A DNA stretch of 64,000 nt. Origin: CAVPCY01 sp963770765 (lineage in GTDB: Bacteria; Actinomycetota; Coriobacteriia; Anaerosomatales; PHET01). Below, one piece after another: positions 8,766-18,164 of this stretch. Made by a program: the position numbers and the translations under genes. The first letter of the stretch is position 1. Every line of letters begins with the position of its first letter. The notes below the pieces were generated by a model. That model was not told the DNA's origin and did no database searches. It saw only the letters and a list, made by a program, of their open reading frames with translations. The stretch spans positions 62,001 to 126,000 of the forward strand of contig CAVYQS010000006.1 of the NCBI GenBank assembly GCA_963770765.1, written 5' to 3'.

Positions 8766-10026
8766 CTACAGGTCTTCGCCCGGAGTGGCGGTGTCGTGCT
8801 GAGCGTCGTAGAGCGTCTGGTTCATCTCGTCGAGCGAAGCCTCATCGTCGGGGTGCAGCTCACGCGCGCGGCGCTTGGACGGCAGGACGCCTTGCGGCCT
8901 CCACGCCATCATGATCACCATGAGCAGTCCGAACACCAGATAGCGGTAGTTCGAGATCGCCGACTGGGCCTCGGCCGGCACCTGAATGCCCGTGAGGGTT
9001 GTCAGGAGGCCTGAGGAGGCGAAGCCGCGGATGAGTTCGGGAACGCCCTGGATCACAAGGGCACCGACGATCGCTCCCGGAATCGAACCCATGCCCCCGA
9101 GCACGATCACACATACGACGAAGACCGACTCCATGAACGTGAACGACTCAGGGCTCACGAAGCCCTGGAAGTTCGCGAACGTGATGCCGGCGATGCCGCC
9201 CCACAGAGCGCCCAGCGAGAACGCGTAGAGCTTGGCGCCGGTGATGTTCACGCCCATCGATGAAGCCGCGACCTCGTCTTCGCGCATCGCGGTCCACGAA
9301 CGGCCAAGGCGCGAGTCGTCGAGACGCCGCACCACGAAGATGGTGAACAGGCACAGCAGGACGATGATGTAGTACCAGTACACGTTCGCGGTGAACGTGA
9401 AGGTGAAGCCGTTCTCTCCGACGCCCGGAAGCTGGAAGTACGTGTTGTTCGCAAGCCAGTTCAGACCGAACGGCTTGGGCACCACTTCGCCCGCCTTGGG
9501 GAGACCCGCTGCGCCGTTGCTGATTCCGAAGATGTTGTTGTTCGAGTGCGATGCGCACGATCTCACCGAAGCCGAGCGTAACGATCGCGAGGTAGTCGCC
9601 GCGAAGGCGAAGGACCGGCGTGCCCAGCATGATGCCGGTCAGTGCCGCAGCCGCCGCGGCGAACAGGGATCATGATGAAGTACGACAGGCCCGGTAGCCA
9701 CGGCTGCGCGGGGAAGGTGGTCGCGAGCCACTGGGAAAGCGGCATGCCCGCCGATGATTCCCGCGTACGCACCGATCGCGTAGAACGCGATGTAGCCCAG
9801 GTCGAGTAGGCCCGCGTATCCCGACGACGATGTTGAGTCCGAGCGCCAGCATGACGTACAGACCCACGATCGCGAGGATCCGAACCAGGAACAGCTGACC
9901 GAAGCCCTGGAAGATGATGGGCATGAGGAACACCACAAGGCCGATCAGAGCGTACCCGACCATGCTCTTCGTCGACATCTTGCTCGACGCGACGCTGGTC
10001 TTGATATCCATTTTGCTTCCGCCCAT
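8766..10026 (-). CDS. livM: Branched-chain amino-acid permease LivM (four frameshifts)
   Basis: Reconstructed product about 418 aa with 8-10 membrane helices and the family block PVLRLRGDYLAIVTLGFGEI. The reading frame shifts four times, always by one extra base: about 9820-9822, 9747-9749, 9666-9668 (all in GGG/CCC runs) and about 9543. Deleting one base at each restores GYAGLLDLGYIAFYAIGAYAG, then the SQWLATTFP stretch, then the LRLRGDY block and the remainder. As printed the gene cannot be translated whole. Neighbouring liv genes are intact, so sequence error is the likelier cause. Confidence 0.88.
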
Positions 10027-10029
10027 GGT

Positions 10030-10972
10030 CTACACCTTCTCCACGACGGATTCGCCGAGCAGACCGCCCGGACGGAATATGAGGACGAGGATCAGGATGC
10101 CGAACGCGATGACATCCTTGTAGCCGGTCGAAAGGAAGCCGGCCCCGAGCGACTCGACGATGCCGAGAACGAAGCCGCCGAGCATCGCACCACGCAGGTT
10201 GCCGATGCCGCCGAGAACCGCGGCGGTGAACGACTTGATGCCCGGGATGAAGCCCATGCTGAACAACACGGTTCCGTAGTACATACCGTGGAAGATACCG
10301 GCGACGGCGCCAAGCGCCGGGCCGATGAAGAACGCCAGCGCGATGACCTTGTTGGAGTCGATGCCCATCAGGCCGGCCGCTTCACGGTCCTGCGAGGTGG
10401 CGCGCATCGCCTTGCCCACGCGGGTGCGAGCGATGAACGTGTCGAGCACGAACAGGAGGGTGAGCGATGTGCCGACGATGAGCACCTGGAGCGTGTTGAT
10501 GCTCGCGTCGCCGAACGAGGCGATCGTCTCGACCGGGAAGATGTTCGGGATAAGGGATCGCTTTGGAGTCCACCCACAGCAGCACGGCGTTCTGAAGGAA
10601 GATCGAGACGCCGATGGCTGAGATGAGCGGGGCGAGCCGGGGGGCGTGGCGCAGCGGCCGGTACGCGACCCGTTCGATCACCACACCCAGGATGCCGATC
10701 GCCACGAACGCCACCGCGAACGCGATGAGGTAGAGCACGGCGACACCGAAGTTGCTGCCCGTGAAGAAGGCGCTTGCGGGAAGGTTCTCGTTTGAAAGGA
10801 GCAGCAGCACCCCAAGACCCACGTACGCCCCACCCATGAACATCTCGCTGTGCGCGAAGTTGATCATGAGCAAGATGCCGTAGACGAGCGTGTAGCCCAG
10901 AGCGATCAGGGCGTACATGCCGCCCAGCGTCACCCCGTTCACAAGCTGCTGGATGATTACGTCTGCAGACAC
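10030..10972 (-). CDS. livH: Branched-chain amino-acid permease LivH (one frameshift)
   Basis: Integral membrane subunit with the LivH signature near the start (QQLVNGVTLGGMYALIALGY) and 'GMYYGTVLFSMGFIPGIKSF' late. One extra base near 10552-10553 breaks the frame after 'LWVDSKAIP'; removing it gives 313 aa. The GTG at 10972 is preferred because an AGGAA site lies 9 bases upstream and the encoded N-terminus matches the family. Stop precedes livM by three bases. Confidence 0.9.
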
Positions 10973-11039
10973 TTGAAGGGTTCCTGTCTCTTCAGAAAGG
11001 CCCCGGCGTCGTGCCCGGGTCGCATCCTCACACAATGAC

Positions 11040-11068
11040 CGGGCGGGCACCTTGGGTGCCCGCCCGGA
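11040..11068. terminator. Hairpin between binding-protein gene and livH
   Basis: Perfect 13-bp stem (CCGGGCGGGCACC and complement) with a TTG loop. It follows the binding-protein gene on the minus strand and precedes livH. Partial termination or mRNA-end protection here would give excess binding protein over permease, a common arrangement in ABC operons. Confidence 0.8.
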
Positions 11069-11106
11069 CGTGTTGTGTTGGAAGCGGTTCCTCCGTGAGT
11101 AACGAA

Positions 11107-12324
11107 CTACTCAGGGACCACGACCGGAGCCCAGGCGCCGGACTTGACCTGGTAGGTGGTGATGGCAGCGTTGAGGGTGTCACCGTTCTCGTCGAACCCG
11201 AGTGCGCCGGTGACGCCTTCGGTGCTCGTGGCAGCGACCGCGGCGATGAGAGCCTCACGGCCTGCGGGCGAGGTGACCTGATCGGCACCCTGCTCTGCGG
11301 CGACCTTGAGCACGGCCTGGATGATGATGTTCGCCGCGTCGTAGGAGTAGCCGTCGTAGGCGGCCAGCTCATCGTTGGGGAACATCGCCTTGTAGTTGGC
11401 GATGAAATCCTGCCCGTTGGGGAGCTGGTCGATCGGGAGGCCGATCGAGGTGCAGTAGTCGCCCTCGATGTTCTCGGCGCCACCAAGATTGATGAACTCG
11501 GCGTCGTAGAGACCGTCGCCGCCCATCAGAGGAGTCTCGATACCCGCCTCGGAGGACTGCTTCGACAGCAGCGCACCGGCGTTGTAGATGCCGCCGTAGT
11601 AGGTGACGTCGGGCTTGGCGGACTTGATCTTGGTGACCAGCGCGTTGAAGTCGGTGTCCTTGTCGGAGGTCTTCTCGGTGAAGAGGACCTTGCCGCCGTT
11701 GGCCTCGAACTTCTTGGCGAACTCAGCCGCGAGACCCTCACCATAAGGGGTGGAGTCGTCGATGACGACGGCGCTCTTGAGCCCGAAGTTGGTGAAGGCA
11801 ACGTCAGCGGCAGCAGGACCCTGGACAGCGTCGGTCGCACACACGCGGAAGACGTTGGCGAAGCCCTGCGTGGTCAGTGCCGGGTTGGTAGAGGCCGGCG
11901 AGACCATGACGATGTTGTTGTCGTTGTAGACCTTCGACGCGGGAATCGAGACACCCGAGTTCAGGTGGCCCATGACACCCACGAGGTTGGCGTCCGAGGC
12001 GAACGTGTTCGCGACGGTAACACCGGTCTTGGGATCGCCCTGGTCGTCACCGTCGACGCCCTCGAACGTGATGCCCAGTTCCTTGGCCTCGGCGCTCTCA
12101 TTTGCCTCAGAGATCGCAAGGGCGGCGCCGCGCTTCATGCCCTGGCCGAGTGCGACAGCACCCTGCGTGAGCGGAGCACCGATGCCGATCTTGATCGTGA
12201 CGGCCTCGGCCGGAGCCTCACCGCCACCTTCCGTCGGAGCTGGACTCGAGCAACCCGTGGCGATCATGGCGACCGCGACGAGCGCAGCGAGGGCAGCGAG
12301 GACACGCTTGTTACGCATCTTCAT
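11107..12324 (-). CDS. livJ: Branched-chain amino-acid binding lipoprotein
   Basis: 405 aa periplasmic-binding-protein type I. Lipoprotein signal peptide with lipobox MIATGC (cysteine about 25), then an acidic/proline linker and the two-lobed ligand domain (VTIKIGIGAPLTQG..., DDSTPYGEG, NIVMVSPASTNPAL). It delivers the ligand to LivHM. ATG preceded by GGGAGG. The upstream 226 bp (12325-12550) hold no gene; a TTGTTG / TACGGT pair near 12436-12462 on the minus strand is a possible promoter. Confidence 0.93.
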   Translation of the reverse strand: MKMRNKRVLAALAALVAVAMIATGCSSPAPTEGGGEAPAEAVTIKIGIGAPLTQGAVALGQGMKRGAALAISEANESAEAKELGITFEGVDGDDQGDPKTGVTVANTFASDANLVGVMGHLNSGVSIPASKVYNDNNIVMVSPASTNPALTTQGFANVFRVCATDAVQGPAAADVAFTNFGLKSAVVIDDSTPYGEGLAAEFAKKFEANGGKVLFTEKTSDKDTDFNALVTKIKSAKPDVTYYGGIYNAGALLSKQSSEAGIETPLMGGDGLYDAEFINLGGAENIEGDYCTSIGLPIDQLPNGQDFIANYKAMFPNDELAAYDGYSYDAANIIIQAVLKVAAEQGADQVTSPAGREALIAAVAATSTEGVTGALGFDENGDTLNAAITTYQVKSGAWAPVVVPE

Positions 12325-12550
12325 ACTTCCTCCCTTACGTCCCGTTAACCCACCTGATGTGATTGCGGCCGCCCGCGATCATGAACTCTGAGCACACGTG
12401 GCCGCTGCGGTCATCCCACCGCAAGATTTCCGTACCGTAGCACAACGCCTCACTACGCAACAACGGAGTTCGCCCACTCTGTAGGTGCTCATCTGCGCCG
12501 TCTCACGAGCCAGGATGCGTATCGGAGCGGGTCATCGCGAGTCGCGAAGG

Positions 12551-12967
12551 CTAGATGTAGTACATCGGCGCCGACGACGCATCGAGTTCGCGCTGCCGGA
12601 CAGCGACGGTCGCGAGGTCGACGCCGGCAAGGAACGTCTCGAGTTCGAGCGCGGCCCGCTGCCACACCTCGGCCGCCGCGGAAGTGCTCTGGCGGGGAAC
12701 GTCGAGCACTTCCCCGTCGAGCGCGAGCACCACGTCACCGACGCTGATCTGTTCGGCCGGGCGCGCCAGCGCGCACCCGCCTGCCGCCCCGCGTCGACAC
12801 TCGACCACTCCCGCGCGCGCAAGGGCGGTCACCTGCTGCTCAACGAACCGGCGGGGAAGGCCCAGCCTGTCGGCGAGGTCTCCGGCTGCGACGTGCTCGC
12901 CGTCAGGCTGCATCGCCAGGAGCACGAGCGCGCGCAGTGCGTAGTCAAGGCGCTGGGAGACGCGCAT
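12551..12967 (-). CDS. Rrf2-family regulator linked to cysK
   Basis: 138 aa winged-helix Rrf2 protein (MRVSQRLDYALRALVLLA, then a recognition helix around residues 30-50 and a wing with C57 and C65). The three-cysteine region that holds a cluster in IscR/NsrR is missing, so it resembles the cluster-free CymR branch that controls cysteine metabolism. It starts one base after the cysK stop, so it is cotranscribed with cysteine synthase. A likely operator is the inverted repeat at 13951-13969. Confidence 0.88.
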   Translation of the reverse strand: MRVSQRLDYALRALVLLAMQPDGEHVAAGDLADRLGLPRRFVEQQVTALARAGVVECRRGAAGGCALARPAEQISVGDVVLALDGEVLDVPRQSTSAAAEVWQRAALELETFLAGVDLATVAVRQRELDASSAPMYYI

Positions 12968-12968
12968 C

Positions 12969-13934
<966 letters not shown>

Positions 13935-13950
13935 GGGATGCCTCCAAAGG

Positions 13951-13969
13951 GATGAGCCGACCTCTCATC
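13951..13969. promoter_or_regulatory. Candidate operator upstream of cysK
   Basis: Inverted repeat GATGAG-N7-CTCATC lying between a TACTAT -10 box (minus strand, about 13972-13977) and the cysK ribosome site. Its place over the start of transcription fits a repressor; the cotranscribed Rrf2 protein is the obvious candidate. Confidence 0.5.
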
Positions 13970-14108
13970 GGATAGTACGCCCATCGCGAGGAGTATTCAC
14001 GCATCTCTATGGTGCGATTACTGCGAAATCCCATGCCGCTGCTCGCAGGTCCTGGTTGCGCTACGCTTGGAGCGGTCTGGGGTCAGCCGCAACACGACGG
14101 AGTACCGT

Positions 14109-14339
14109 ATGGAACTCGCATTCTGGGCATGGGTCACCGTCGCGGTGGTCCTGGGAGTCGGCGAGATCCTGGGTTCGGGTCTCTACCTGCTTCCCTTCTG
14201 CCTGGGCGCGACGAATGCCGCAGCCCTGAGCGCGCTGGGCGCAGCTCCCGGCTGGCAGTGGCTGGTGTTCTTCGCCGTGTCGGGCGCACTCACCGTGCTG
14301 TTCCGTCGCGCGAGTGCACGACGCGAGCGAAGAGGCTGA
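14109..14339 (+). CDS. Short NfeD-like membrane protein without OB fold
   Basis: 76 aa. It matches the membrane part of the NfeD protein at 2979-3455 (ELAFWAWVTVAVVLGVGEI versus EFWFWLWLALAVLLSIAEI, then a Leu-Pro-Phe turn and a WQW motif) but stops after the third helix with a basic tail, so the soluble domain is absent. Start at the ATG giving the aligned N-terminus. No SPFH partner is adjacent. Role unknown; possibly a stand-alone microdomain protein or a shortened duplicate. Confidence 0.75.
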   Translation: MELAFWAWVTVAVVLGVGEILGSGLYLLPFCLGATNAAALSALGAAPGWQWLVFFAVSGALTVLFRRASARRERRG

Positions 14340-14388
14340 GCACCGCACCCGACGACCTCGTGGCCGAGCACCATACCGGTGCCGCCGC

Positions 14389-15072
14389 CTAGCGTGACCT
14401 GCCGAGGGTGATGGTCACGTTGACCTCGCCATCGACGACGCGAGCGGGGAATGTGCGAACGTCCGCGTCGGGGTGGTCGGTCGTGCCCGTGCGCACGTCG
14501 TAGCGCCACCCGTGCCATGGGCACAACAGCGTGTAGCCGTCGACGAACCCGTCCGAGAGCGGCCCGAAAGCGTGTCTGCACAGGTTGGAAAGCGCGAACA
14601 CCTCGTCCCCCACGCGCGCGACCGCTATGTCGTTCTTGCCGACCTTGACGTGGCGCACCGAGCCCGCAGGCAGGTCTTCCAGCCGGCACACCGGCACATC
14701 GACGGACGCGCCGGCCGGCGGTTCCTCGATGACGCCGATGAGCTCGGCGCCGTCCTCGACGTCGGTGCGGATGAACAGCCCGCACCAGCACTTGCCCAGC
14801 GCGGCGAACTGATCCCGGTAGAACGGAATGCACGGACACACGATCGTGAGGTCCTCTTTGGGGTTCCCCGTGCGGACTCGGCACGGGCAGTAGACGTCCC
14901 CGTCACGCTCGAGGATCTCCAGCTCGCTTTCGAGCACCTCGTCGACGAAGTCCGTCTCGGTGTTGAACTTGTATCCGAGACGGGACGCGAACGGGCCCAT
15001 GTACTCCTTGAGGTCCTCGGCGGTCGTACCAGGCGCGAAGACACGCCGAGGCGAGCGGTTGTGTTCGGTCAT
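14389..15072 (-). CDS. FTR catalytic domain fused to a Rieske domain
   Basis: 227 aa. Residues about 15-100 are a ferredoxin-thioredoxin-reductase catalytic-type domain: C62PC64, then C79PC81 after 14 residues, then C95WC97 after 13, ending in the family's CGLF; these would hold a [4Fe-4S] cluster next to a redox-active disulfide. Residues about 125-220 are a Rieske domain with C165-x-H167 and C184-x2-H187 binding [2Fe-2S]. A cytoplasmic one-electron path from the Rieske centre to a disulfide is plausible. The next gene, three bases downstream of nothing but upstream in the transcript, encodes a glutaredoxin, the natural disulfide substrate. No signal peptide. Confidence 0.85.
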   Translation of the reverse strand: MTEHNRSPRRVFAPGTTAEDLKEYMGPFASRLGYKFNTETDFVDEVLESELEILERDGDVYCPCRVRTGNPKEDLTIVCPCIPFYRDQFAALGKCWCGLFIRTDVEDGAELIGVIEEPPAGASVDVPVCRLEDLPAGSVRHVKVGKNDIAVARVGDEVFALSNLCRHAFGPLSDGFVDGYTLLCPWHGWRYDVRTGTTDHPDADVRTFPARVVDGEVNVTITLGRSR

Positions 15073-15075
15073 GGC

Positions 15076-15321
15076 TTACAGTCCGAGGATGTCGGCGATC
15101 TTGGTCTTGTTGAACCCGACGACAACGTGGTCGTCGGCCACAAGGACCGGGAACGACGTGCCGCCGGAGAGCTCCTTCACCCGGTCGATGGCAGCCTGCT
15201 TCACATCGCCTTCGAGTTGATCGACCTCGGTGATCTCGTAGGTGATCGCGTGGTCATCGAGGTAGCGCTTGGTCATGCGGCAGTACGGGCACGTCGAGAG
15301 CGCGTAGAGGTGGATATCCAT
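15076..15321 (-). CDS. Glutaredoxin-like protein
   Basis: 81 aa thioredoxin-fold protein with active site C11PYC14, the cis-proline TSFPV loop and the C-terminal GFNKTKI helix as in glutaredoxin/NrdH proteins. Three bases separate it from the FTR-Rieske gene downstream, so the pair is an operon. It probably receives electrons from that reductase and passes them to thiol targets. Confidence 0.92.
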   Translation of the reverse strand: MDIHLYALSTCPYCRMTKRYLDDHAITYEITEVDQLEGDVKQAAIDRVKELSGGTSFPVLVADDHVVVGFNKTKIADILGL

Positions 15322-15460
15322 GTCGTCTCCTTGCGGGGCCTCGCAGGCGCCGAGGTAGGTGTCGTTTCACGATCCGCTGTGCCGTGTATTCCCGAAAGCC
15401 GGGAAGAAGATCGTTTTCGGGCATCATCGATTGTGTAGCCCAGGGAAGCGGAAGAACGCC

Positions 15461-16729
15461 ATGACGCAGGCCAACGCCCCCTGCCCGGTCAGCGAAGACC
15501 ACCCTCGCAGGGTCATCATCGTCGGCGGCGGATACGCCGGCACGACGCTGGCCGTGGCGCTGGGCAAGACGCTGAGACGACGAGCGGCCGACGTCGCGGA
15601 AGTCATCCTCGTCGAACCGAACCCATGCCAAGAGGCGCTCTCGGAGTTGGACCTGGTCGCGGTGGGTCCTGAGCGGCCTGAGTTCTGCGAACTGTGGCTT
15701 CCGGCCGTCTTGAAGGACCTGCCGGTCAGGACGTGCTTCAACCGCGTCGAGCATATCGACCCCGTGCGCCGCATCGTGCGAACGGAGGGCGGACACGAGG
15801 TCGGCTACTGGCGCTTGGTCGTATGCACCGGCGCCGTGCCTTCGGTACCGCCGGTCCCGGGGCTGGCCGAGCATGCCGTGACGATGTGGTCGGTGGCCGA
15901 CGCCCAGGAGCTGCAGCGTCGGGTCGACTCGCAGCTCAAGCTCGCCGCACGAATGCCCGGGGCCGCACAGCGCCGAGAGGCGCTCTCCATCACCGTGTGC
16001 GGCGGCGGCGCTACCGGTGTCGAGATCGTGGGAACGATCGGACAGCTGCTGCCCAAGCGCGCCGCCGAGATCGGGCTCGACCGCACGGACCTCCGGGTGA
16101 GTCTCGTCGAGGGGCGACCGCAGATCCTCTACGACCTGCCGGAGAGACAACGTGCCCTCGCACTCAAGCGACTCTCCAAGCTGGGCGTGAATGTGGTGAC
16201 GGGCTCGATGGTCGCGAACGTGACCCGGGACCACGTGAGGCTCGCCGACGGACGCGAGGTGCCGACTGCGGTCCTGGTCTGGGCCGGCGGCGCGGTCGCC
16301 GACCCGCATGCGGCCGACTGGGGGTTCGCCACCGACAACACCAACCGGCTGCTCGCAGGGCCCGATCTGAAGGCCCGGGGGTTCGCCGATGCCTACGTGC
16401 TCGGAGACGTCGCCTCGTTCCGAGACCCCGCGAGCGGTCGAACGCTGCCGATGCTGGCGCAGTTCGCCATCCGTGAGGCACAGCACACCGCCGGCAACAT
16501 CGTGCGCGAACTCGACGATGCTCCCACCATCCCCTTCCGCCCCCATATGCACGGCGAGTTCGTGAGCGTGGGCCCCAGTTGGGGCGTCGGGTGGGCGTGG
16601 AAGCTGCGGCTGTCGGGTATCCCTGCGATCGCCATGAAGCGCCTGACCTACGTGCTGTACTGGTGGCAGGTAGGCGGAGTGAGACTCGCCTGGAGCCGCG
16701 CCCGCGAGCTGCTCTCGATGCATCGCTGA
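15461..16729 (+). CDS. ndh: Type II NADH:quinone oxidoreductase (NDH-2)
   Basis: 422 aa FAD enzyme: N-terminal dinucleotide motif VGGGYAG (about residues 20-26), second NAD-binding glycine motif CGGGATGVE, FAD-pyrophosphate motif DAYVLGDVA, and an amphipathic C-terminus for membrane attachment. It would move electrons from NADH to menaquinone without pumping protons. The frame is open upstream but the ATG at 15461 gives the family N-terminus and has GGAAG upstream. Divergent from the glutaredoxin gene across 139 bp that hold no other gene. Confidence 0.9.
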   Translation: MTQANAPCPVSEDHPRRVIIVGGGYAGTTLAVALGKTLRRRAADVAEVILVEPNPCQEALSELDLVAVGPERPEFCELWLPAVLKDLPVRTCFNRVEHIDPVRRIVRTEGGHEVGYWRLVVCTGAVPSVPPVPGLAEHAVTMWSVADAQELQRRVDSQLKLAARMPGAAQRREALSITVCGGGATGVEIVGTIGQLLPKRAAEIGLDRTDLRVSLVEGRPQILYDLPERQRALALKRLSKLGVNVVTGSMVANVTRDHVRLADGREVPTAVLVWAGGAVADPHAADWGFATDNTNRLLAGPDLKARGFADAYVLGDVASFRDPASGRTLPMLAQFAIREAQHTAGNIVRELDDAPTIPFRPHMHGEFVSVGPSWGVGWAWKLRLSGIPAIAMKRLTYVLYWWQVGGVRLAWSRARELLSMHR

Positions 16730-16851
16730 CGCCACCGCCCCGCAGTAATGGGGTCGGATCCGCGCTCATTAGCGTGCTCTCATCTAATGGGATATATTCA
16801 TCGAGTGGTTACCCGCCCGCACGCAGGCGCTTCATGCGTGCGATGGGGAGG

Positions 16852-16895
16852 GGATATGTGAAGGGCGGGCATTCGTGCCCGCCCTTCACATATCC
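16852..16895. terminator. Twenty-bp perfect hairpin with TTCG loop
   Basis: Arms 16852-16871 and 16876-16895 are exact complements (core TGAAGGGCGGGCA) closed by an extra-stable TTCG tetraloop. It lies 122 bp after the NDH-2 stop and just before the promoter of the next gene. Probably a factor-independent terminator or transcript-end structure for ndh. Confidence 0.8.
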
Positions 16896-16919
16896 GCAGT
16901 TCATGTCACGCGCGCGGTG

Positions 16920-16925
16920 TACACT
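16920..16925 (+). promoter_or_regulatory. -10 box for a leaderless transcript
   Basis: TACACT ends 7 bases before the ATG of the beta-lactamase-fold gene. This is the spacing seen in leaderless actinobacterial mRNAs, where transcription starts at the A of the start codon. No ribosome-binding site is visible. Confidence 0.5.
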
Positions 16926-16932
16926 GCCCAGC

Positions 16933-17751
16933 ATGAATCCACGCCATCCCCTGCGCGTCGTGTTCCTCGGCTCGGGCTCATCGGGCAATGCCGCCGCGGT
17001 GACCGACGGCGAGACCACCGTACTGGTCGACTGCGGCTTCTCGGCTCGCGAGATCTCTCGTCGGCTCGCTGCGGCGAGCCTCGACGCCTCGAGCATCGCC
17101 GCGATCCTCGTGACCCACGAGCACTCCGACCACGTCAAAGGCATCGACGTCTTCGCCCGCCGGTACGCACCGGAATGCACCGTCTACGCGAGCTCCGGTA
17201 CCCGACGCGGAACCGCACTCGCCTCGGCCGTCCAGACCCGGATCGTCAGGTGTGGCGAGCAGCTCTCGATCGGGACGCTCACCGTGACACCGTTTCGGAC
17301 CTCTCATGACGCCGCCGAGCCAGTGGGGTACCGCTTCGACGCCTCGGGCGAATCACTGGGCATCGTGACCGACACCGGCGTGCTCACCCCCCAGGCCCTC
17401 GAAGCACTCGCGGGAGTCAAGGCGCTCGGGCTCGAGAGCAACCACGACACACGGATGCTGGAGCGCGGACCCTACCCTGCATTCCTCAAGCGCCGGATCC
17501 GCTCGAACGCCGGACACCTCTCGAACGACGACGCCGCAGACGCGCTCGACGCGCTCGCCTCCGACGATCTCGGGCTCGTGTTCGCACTCCACCGCTCGCG
17601 CACCAACAACACCGCAGCGCTCGCCTCGGCCACGCTCGAAGAGCGGCTTTCCCGGCTCGGGCTCGCCGTCCCGGTGACGGTGGTTTCGCAGCACGAACCG
17701 TGCGACTCGTGCCCGCCGCAAGGCGAGCTCTTCGCCGGGGACGATCTGTGA
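16933..17751 (+). CDS. Metallo-beta-lactamase-fold nuclease, WalJ/YycJ-like
   Basis: 272 aa. Metal site T-H62-E-H64-S-D66-H67, preceded by LGSGSSGNA and DCGFSAREI, which mark the YycJ/WalJ exonuclease group rather than lactamases. Later metal ligands are in SNHDTRML and HRSRTN. Members act in DNA processing/repair and cell-wall stress coordination. Probably leaderless (see -10 box). Its TGA overlaps the GTG of the next gene. Confidence 0.87.
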   Translation: MNPRHPLRVVFLGSGSSGNAAAVTDGETTVLVDCGFSAREISRRLAAASLDASSIAAILVTHEHSDHVKGIDVFARRYAPECTVYASSGTRRGTALASAVQTRIVRCGEQLSIGTLTVTPFRTSHDAAEPVGYRFDASGESLGIVTDTGVLTPQALEALAGVKALGLESNHDTRMLERGPYPAFLKRRIRSNAGHLSNDDAADALDALASDDLGLVFALHRSRTNNTAALASATLEERLSRLGLAVPVTVVSQHEPCDSCPPQGELFAGDDL

Positions 17752-18164
17752 GCGGGGCGCCGGTCAGACTCCGGCCGCACCACTTCGTGTGCCTGCAGTT
17801 CTACCGCGGGGAGGGCTACGACGCACCGTTCGTTGCGAACCTCGAGGAGCTTCTCGGCAGGCTTGCCGGGCAGGCGGCGCTTGCGGTGGCGGGAGCTGAC
17901 GACGTGTGCCACGCATGCCCGAGCCTCTCGGCGCAGGGAACGTGTGAGGACCCGCACGGCGGTCAATCCGAGATAGAGCGCATCGACGCGCTCGCCGGAG
18001 AGCTGCTCGACATACACCCCGGGTCGCGGCTGTCGCTCGCACAAGTCGCCGAGCGACTCGCCGACGACGCCATCGCGACGGGACGTTGGCGCTTCGACGC
18101 ATGCGGTGGCTGCGCATGGGAGGACGTCTGTGAGCCCGGCTGGAACGCCCTGGTCGACGGCTAG
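17748..18164 (+). CDS. DUF1284 protein
   Basis: 138 aa, starting RLRPHHFVCLQFYRGEGY, the hallmark of DUF1284. Cysteines at C(VCHACPS), CED, and the C-terminal CGGCAWEDVCEPGW arrangement suggest a bound iron-sulfur cluster or zinc. GTG start overlaps the stop of the nuclease gene (GTGA). Convergent with the cobalamin transporter operon, overlapping it by four bases. Biochemical role unknown. Confidence 0.8.
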   Translation: MSGAPVRLRPHHFVCLQFYRGEGYDAPFVANLEELLGRLAGQAALAVAGADDVCHACPSLSAQGTCEDPHGGQSEIERIDALAGELLDIHPGSRLSLAQVAERLADDAIATGRWRFDACGGCAWEDVCEPGWNALVDG

